Source of the DNA: Sutterella sp. UBA1442
GTDB lineage: Bacteria; Pseudomonadota; Gammaproteobacteria; Burkholderiales; Burkholderiaceae_F
Direction of reading: 5' to 3'
Assembly (NCBI GenBank): GCA_002329575.1
Contig: DCTK01000093.1
Coordinates: 40,702-50,192 of the forward strand
DNA: 9,491 bases
The notes beneath the pieces are model-generated. The model worked only from the letters and a program-made list of their open reading frames with translations, searched no databases and was not told the origin of the DNA. The position numbers were made by a program, and so were the translations under genes. Of the stretch, positions 6,401-9,491 are shown piece by piece. How positions within the stretch are numbered: the stretch's first letter is position 1; each line of letters starts with the position of its first letter.

Positions 6401-8253
6401 CAGGCGTGCTCACGCACTTGTTTAAGAAGTTGCTCGGCTTCGGCTCGATCCATGGGAGAGCCGTTACGAAGAACTTCTTGCAGGAGTGACACGGCTTCAG
6501 AACGAGCGCCGATCGAGATAAAGGAGCGAGCCATATCAAGCGAGTCCTTCATACTGTGGGCAGCACCCTGCGGTTGTGCGGGCTTCACGGTTTGTGTTTG
6601 AGAGACAGACTGAGCTTGAGTAGCAGGTTTTGCTACAGGCGCATCATCGGAGACCAAATCAAAAACATTGCCCGTTGTATCAACTGTCGCTGAGGGCTTA
6701 GAAGCCGGAGTAGCCGTGTGCGTTGCAGACATGGTCGGTTCTACGCGTTGCGGAGCATCATGGCGCTCAAAAACCGAGGGAGACACTTGGGGCTTCGCTT
6801 CGGGAGCAGAATGAACCTGCGGTTGTGAGACACGTTGCGGTTGACTAACTCCTTGAATCGTTTGAGCAGGTTGAGCGGCTTGCGGACGAGCGCCTGCTAC
6901 AGGCTCTTGACGACGAGCGGCAGGTGCTTGATTCATCACGCGCTTAAAGCTTTGGAAATCCACGTGGCGGCCACGCTTGGTCCGCCAGAAGATGAAGCCC
7001 GCAGCGCCCAACATCACCGCAATCAAGAGGTACCACGGCCAGCTTGAAGACTCTTCTTCAACCACCGCTTCTTCTTCGGTCATGATTTCAAGCGTGGGCA
7101 TCGAGTCTTGCGTAGAAGACGACTCGGGCACAATGCTCATATCGGGCTGCAAAACTTGTTCGGAAGCAGGTTCCGTTGCGACTTGAGGCGGCGTTTCAAC
7201 AGGAGCCGTCTCAGTTGCCACAGGTTCCGTGACAGGAGGCTCAGCTTGAGACTCGGAAGGCGCAGGAGCTTGTGCAACATGATCAACAGACGGTACCGGC
7301 TGTTCAGCGACAGCAGGCTTGGTTTGAACCGGCTTTTGAGCACGGGCCACTTGAGCAGCAGGCTCTTGGCGCTTAGCCGGTGCTTGTGCAATAGGTGCCG
7401 GACGTTGAGCAACTTCTTCAATGTTCAAACCCTTTTGAACGATTTCTCGAGCGGTTTGAGCATTAATGGAATCTACTAACGAGGCTGGCGGCGCAGAAAT
7501 CTTCGCACCCGACTTTAATTGTCGGACGTTACCTGCCGGGAACGCTTCAGGGTTATGCATGGCCAAAGCCACCAACACTTGATTGACACTGGCGCCAGGA
7601 TAACGATCTTGATAAAGAACCCCTAAAGACCAAGGCGTGTAACCAGACTCAACCGTAATGGGTTCATCCAAGTCGTAGTTTTTCGCCTGCATACGTTGAA
7701 GCGGCGTTAAGTTTTCAGCGTCTTTGGCAACTGGCTTAGTAGTCGTCGCTTTGGCTTCTGTTTTACTTTGCGCAACAGCTTGAGCGACAGGGTCAACGGG
7801 AGCGCCAGCGACAGCAGGTTGCGCTGCACGCACTGGGGCATTATTTTGAACGGCTACGGGCTCAACCGACCCCGAAGCGCCCAAATGAATGTTGTATTGA
7901 CGAAGGGTTACTTGACCGCCTTCATTGAGTTCCACTAATAAGGGAAATGCACGTTCTACGGCAGGCTTAGAGCCCGTGACGCGAAGCGTTAAGGGGCTTT
8001 TCTTAATCAACGCAAGATTGAGTCCCTTGGCGCTTTCAGGCATCGTCATGTGATGTTGCTTATAGATTTCTTCGGGAGCCAAACGAGCCGTCAAAGACGT
8101 TCCTTTCGGCACCGAGCCCTCGACAACAAAGGTGGCTGAAAAATTCTGCCCCGCACGACTGTCGACTTTAAGCTGACCCAAATTGGCCGCTTGAGCCGCG
8201 CTCATTGCCATCACTACACCTAAGGCCAATGCGGTTTTTGCGTACATTTTCAT
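6400..8253 (-). CDS. fimV: FimV-like peptidoglycan-binding inner-membrane hub protein
   Basis: FimV is a polar scaffold in the inner membrane, known in Pseudomonas for type IV pili, twitching and cyclic-AMP signalling. Here 617 residues, shorter than the 919 of P. aeruginosa. Domains: signal peptide 1-23 (ends SAAQAA, with ANLGQL after), N-terminal FimV beta domain about 24-126, a LysM-like peptidoglycan-binding region about 198-257 (motif VALAMHNPEAFPAGN), a Pro/Gln/Ala-rich periplasmic linker 285-400, a membrane helix about 405-423 (WYLLIAVMLGAAGFIFW), a second low-complexity cytoplasmic linker, and the conserved C-terminal TPR-like domain 568-617 (MKDSLDMARSFISIGA). I chose ATG 8253 over an in-frame ATG at 8292 because AAGGA (8263-8267) lies 9 nt upstream and it gives a clean signal peptide. 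It probably leads an operon with truA and a glycosyltransferase. No pilus genes are visible here. Confidence 0.92.
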   Translation of the reverse strand: MKMYAKTALALGVVMAMSAAQAANLGQLKVDSRAGQNFSATFVVEGSVPKGTSLTARLAPEEIYKQHHMTMPESAKGLNLALIKKSPLTLRVTGSKPAVERAFPLLVELNEGGQVTLRQYNIHLGASGSVEPVAVQNNAPVRAAQPAVAGAPVDPVAQAVAQSKTEAKATTTKPVAKDAENLTPLQRMQAKNYDLDEPITVESGYTPWSLGVLYQDRYPGASVNQVLVALAMHNPEAFPAGNVRQLKSGAKISAPPASLVDSINAQTAREIVQKGLNIEEVAQRPAPIAQAPAKRQEPAAQVARAQKPVQTKPAVAEQPVPSVDHVAQAPAPSESQAEPPVTEPVATETAPVETPPQVATEPASEQVLQPDMSIVPESSSTQDSMPTLEIMTEEEAVVEEESSSWPWYLLIAVMLGAAGFIFWRTKRGRHVDFQSFKRVMNQAPAARRQEPVAGARPQAAQPAQTIQGVSQPQRVSQPQVHSAPEAKPQVSPSVFERHDAPQRVEPTMSATHTATPASKPSATVDTTGNVFDLVSDDAPVAKPATQAQSVSQTQTVKPAQPQGAAHSMKDSLDMARSFISIGARSEAVSLLQEVLRNGSPMDRAEAEQLLKQVREHA

Positions 8254-8262
8254 AATTAGCAA

Positions 8263-8267
8263 TCCTT
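8263..8267 (-). promoter_or_regulatory. fimV: Shine-Dalgarno deciding the fimV start
   Basis: AAGGA on the minus strand, 9 nt before ATG 8253. The upstream in-frame ATG at 8292 has no such site and would bury the signal peptide behind 13 extra residues. Confidence 0.65.
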
Positions 8268-8307
8268 GTCGAAAGCGCTTTAAATCGGTCATTCGGCACT
8301 TCTGGTG

Positions 8308-8329
8308 AAAAGCATCAAAAGATGCTTTT
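8308..8329. promoter_or_regulatory. A/T-tract hairpin in the fimV leader
   Basis: AAAAGCATC (8308-8316), a 4-base loop and GATGCTTTT (8321-8329) form a perfect 9-bp inverted repeat. On both strands the 3' arm ends in at least four T residues, the form of a short bidirectional terminator or attenuator. It lies 54 nt upstream of the fimV start codon, inside its probable leader. Confidence 0.5.
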
Positions 8330-8344
8330 TGTCCGCGTCAAAAC

Positions 8345-8361
8345 GAGCGACAAAGTCGCTC
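8345..8361. promoter_or_regulatory. Second hairpin in the fimV leader
   Basis: GAGCGAC (8345-8351), a 3-base loop and GTCGCTC (8355-8361) form a 7-bp stem. On the minus strand it is followed by GTTTTG. It is 15 bases from the hairpin at 8308-8329, making a tandem pair before fimV. Confidence 0.45.
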
Positions 8362-8388
8362 TTCATCACTCATAGTCGTGCCTGCGAA

Positions 8389-8394
8389 TATAAT
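8389..8394 (+). promoter_or_regulatory. Candidate -10 box for the acidic small protein gene
   Basis: A perfect TATAAT 83 bases before the ATG at 8478. No good -35 at 16-18 bases spacing. A 12-bp palindrome (AATGTGAACATT, 8392-8403) overlaps it and could be an operator. A mismatched hairpin (8411-8433) followed by TTTT lies in the implied leader. Confidence 0.3.
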
Positions 8395-8477
8395 GTGAAC
8401 ATTGTAAATGGATCGCCCGTTTTTTGGGGGATCTTTTATCATCACTTTGCACTTTTTAACCTTTTAAAATCGCTCAT

Positions 8478-8738
8478 ATGACTGTTGACCGCGAATGGCT
8501 CTCGGTGGCCTTAACCGATGCACTGGAATGTTTAACAGAAGCCATTGAACGGCTTGAAGATGAAAGGCTAGATGCTGAAGAAATCTTGCTTGAAGACGTT
8601 GCTAACGTTTACGCAAAACTCAATTTTGCCGTCAACACCGCCGAGACGGGCCCTAAAGCCATTGATACGACCGATCATGATCAATTGATCTCGTGGCCAG
8701 AATGCATGCCGTTTGATAGAGAATTCGTTGAAGATTGA
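8478..8738 (+). CDS. Small, highly acidic protein of unknown function
   Basis: I do not recognise this 86-residue product. It has 23 Asp/Glu against 6 Lys/Arg (net about -17). Residues 4-52 look like one or two amphipathic helices (heptad-like spacing in WLSVALTDALECLTEAIERL); the C-terminal third is polar and ends FDREFVED. There is no signal peptide or membrane helix, so it should be cytoplasmic. Cysteines are at 18 and 76. Codon use looks coding and a strong terminator follows the stop, which supports a real single-gene transcript. No clear Shine-Dalgarno precedes the ATG, which weakens the start call. It is divergent from fimV and convergent with murJ. In many relatives the gene near murJ is rpsT; this one is not S20, which is strongly basic. 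The function is open. Confidence 0.65.
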   Translation: MTVDREWLSVALTDALECLTEAIERLEDERLDAEEILLEDVANVYAKLNFAVNTAETGPKAIDTTDHDQLISWPECMPFDREFVED

Positions 8739-8768
8739 GTTGATAAACAACTCGAAGACTCTTTTATC

Positions 8769-8807
8769 GAGAGCTCAGACTAATCTCTGAGCTCTCAATT
8801 TGTTTTT
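8769..8807 (+). terminator. Rho-independent terminator between the acidic gene and murJ
   Basis: GAGAGCTCAGA (8769-8779), a 6-base loop and TCTGAGCTCTC (8786-8796) form a perfect 11-bp stem, followed by AATTTGTTTTT on the plus strand. It ends the gene at 8478-8738, 30 bases after its stop. Because murJ ends at 8806 on the other strand, the same stem lies right after its stop and may also slow that transcript, though the T-run is poor on that side. Confidence 0.85.
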
Positions 8808-9491
8808 AGATGTCGTAACGAGGTCTTAAGTGACGCGGTCGAAGTCCGAGGGCAACGAGAATACCAAAGTAGACGACAATAGCCGCTCCGATGTATGCGA
8901 GAACTAATCCTGCGCGCTTTACCCATTCACTTTGCATACCGGCCCAATCAATGCCGCCTTGAAGATAAACGAGAATCCCTGCCATTGCCACGGTTGCCAA
9001 TATCACGCGAGCCGACCAGATACCCCAACCCTTAACCGGTCGGTATTGGCCTCGTTTAAAAAGAATGATGAGAAGAATCAACGCATTAACACAGCTACCT
9101 ACCCCAACGGATAAAGCTAGCCCAGCGTGAGCAAAAAGCGGAACCGTAATGAGGTTACACAACTGCACGAAGACCAAACTCACAGCTGCCACTTTAACAG
9201 GCGTACGAATATCTTTTCTAGCGTAGTAGGCCGGTGCCAAAATCTTGATTGCAATGAGTCCCAATAAACCAAAGGAATATCCTGTAACGGCTAGACTTGT
9301 CTGTGTCACGTCAAAGACTTGGAAGTTTTTGCCTTGATAGAGAAATGCGACAAGAGCATCGGCCATAAGCCCCAGGCCCACGGCAGCCGGCACTGCGAGC
9401 AACACCACTAAACGAAGACCATGGTCTAAAAGCGAGTTATAACGTTCCAAGTCCCCTTTGGCATAAGCGCCGGCAAGACTCGGTAACAACA
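8806..9491 (-). CDS. murJ: Lipid II flippase MurJ (C-terminal part, cut by window edge)
   Basis: The last 228 or so residues of a multi-span inner-membrane protein of the MOP superfamily that flips lipid-linked peptidoglycan precursor to the periplasmic face. The segment starts near LPSLAGAYAKGDLERYNSLL, a family signature of the mid-protein loop, then gives successive hydrophobic helices with LRLVVLLAVPAAVGLGLMAD, ILAPAYYARKDIRTPVKVA (the conserved APAFYA-x-xD-x-x-TP motif) and later transmembrane stretches, ending RPRHLRPRYDI. The true start lies beyond base 9491; the TTG at 9489 is an internal Leu codon. Stop TAA at 8808-8806. No disruption is seen. Confidence 0.95.
   Translation of the reverse strand, partial: LLPSLAGAYAKGDLERYNSLLDHGLRLVVLLAVPAAVGLGLMADALVAFLYQGKNFQVFDVTQTSLAVTGYSFGLLGLIAIKILAPAYYARKDIRTPVKVAAVSLVFVQLCNLITVPLFAHAGLALSVGVGSCVNALILLIILFKRGQYRPVKGWGIWSARVILATVAMAGILVYLQGGIDWAGMQSEWVKRAGLVLAYIGAAIVVYFGILVALGLRPRHLRPRYDI

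Noticed and set aside
7108..7479. Arg/Leu/Ser-rich open frames on both strands inside fimV
   Set aside because: They are byproducts of the repetitive Pro/Ala/Gln/Val codons of the FimV linker; the FimV frame is supported by conserved domains at both ends.
8254..8292. fimV start at the upstream ATG (8292)
   Set aside because: It has no Shine-Dalgarno and would put 13 polar/basic residues before an otherwise clean signal peptide that begins at ATG 8253.
8568..8750. Minus-strand 60-codon frame opposite the acidic gene
   Set aside because: No ribosome-binding site or domain is seen, and the plus-strand frame has the terminator placed directly after its stop.

Overview
The window looks like chromosomal core DNA from a Burkholderiales-type betaproteobacterium. 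The evidence is the gene order cvpA – SPOR/dedD-like – folC – accD – (insert) – truA – fimV, in which accD-folC-dedD-cvpA is the order also known from E. coli and truA next to fimV is typical of beta/gammaproteobacteria. The moderate, locally low G+C, and the absence of the trpF-trpB-trpA genes that usually sit between truA and accD in Burkholderiales, would suit a host-associated lineage such as Sutterellaceae. That placement is inference.

Layout, left to right. Positions 1-211 carry the start of cvpA (minus strand, cut by the window edge). Positions 244-1308 carry a dedD-like SPOR cell-division protein whose reading frame is interrupted by one in-frame TGA at 943-945. Then come folC (1315-2586) and accD (2672-3556), all on the minus strand and probably one operon read accD > folC > dedD-like > cvpA. 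A 13-bp perfect hairpin lies between accD and folC. The 211-bp region 3557-3767 is a divergent promoter region between accD and a strikingly AT-rich family 2 glycosyltransferase (3768-4769, plus strand). A second, unrelated family 2 glycosyltransferase (4766-5602, minus) converges on it, and the two stop codons overlap. Then follow truA (5618-6400) and fimV (6400-8253), minus strand, with fimV stop and truA start sharing a base. The leader upstream of fimV (8254-8477) is rich in hairpins. A small, very acidic, unrecognised protein (8478-8738, plus) ends in a strong terminator (8769-8807), opposite the 3' end of murJ (minus, cut by the right edge).

Most genes serve housekeeping envelope, lipid, folate and RNA functions: fatty-acid initiation (AccD), folate polyglutamylation (FolC), division-site peptidoglycan binding (dedD-like), lipid II flipping (MurJ), polar scaffold/peptidoglycan binding (FimV) and tRNA pseudouridylation (TruA). 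The accessory part is the glycosyltransferase pair at 3768-5602, apparently placed where the trp genes usually are. I see no tRNA, rRNA, CRISPR array, transposase or insertion sequence. The most notable anomaly is the in-frame TGA in the dedD-like gene, because TGA clearly works as a stop elsewhere in the window. I did not find convincing evidence of a wholly new system.
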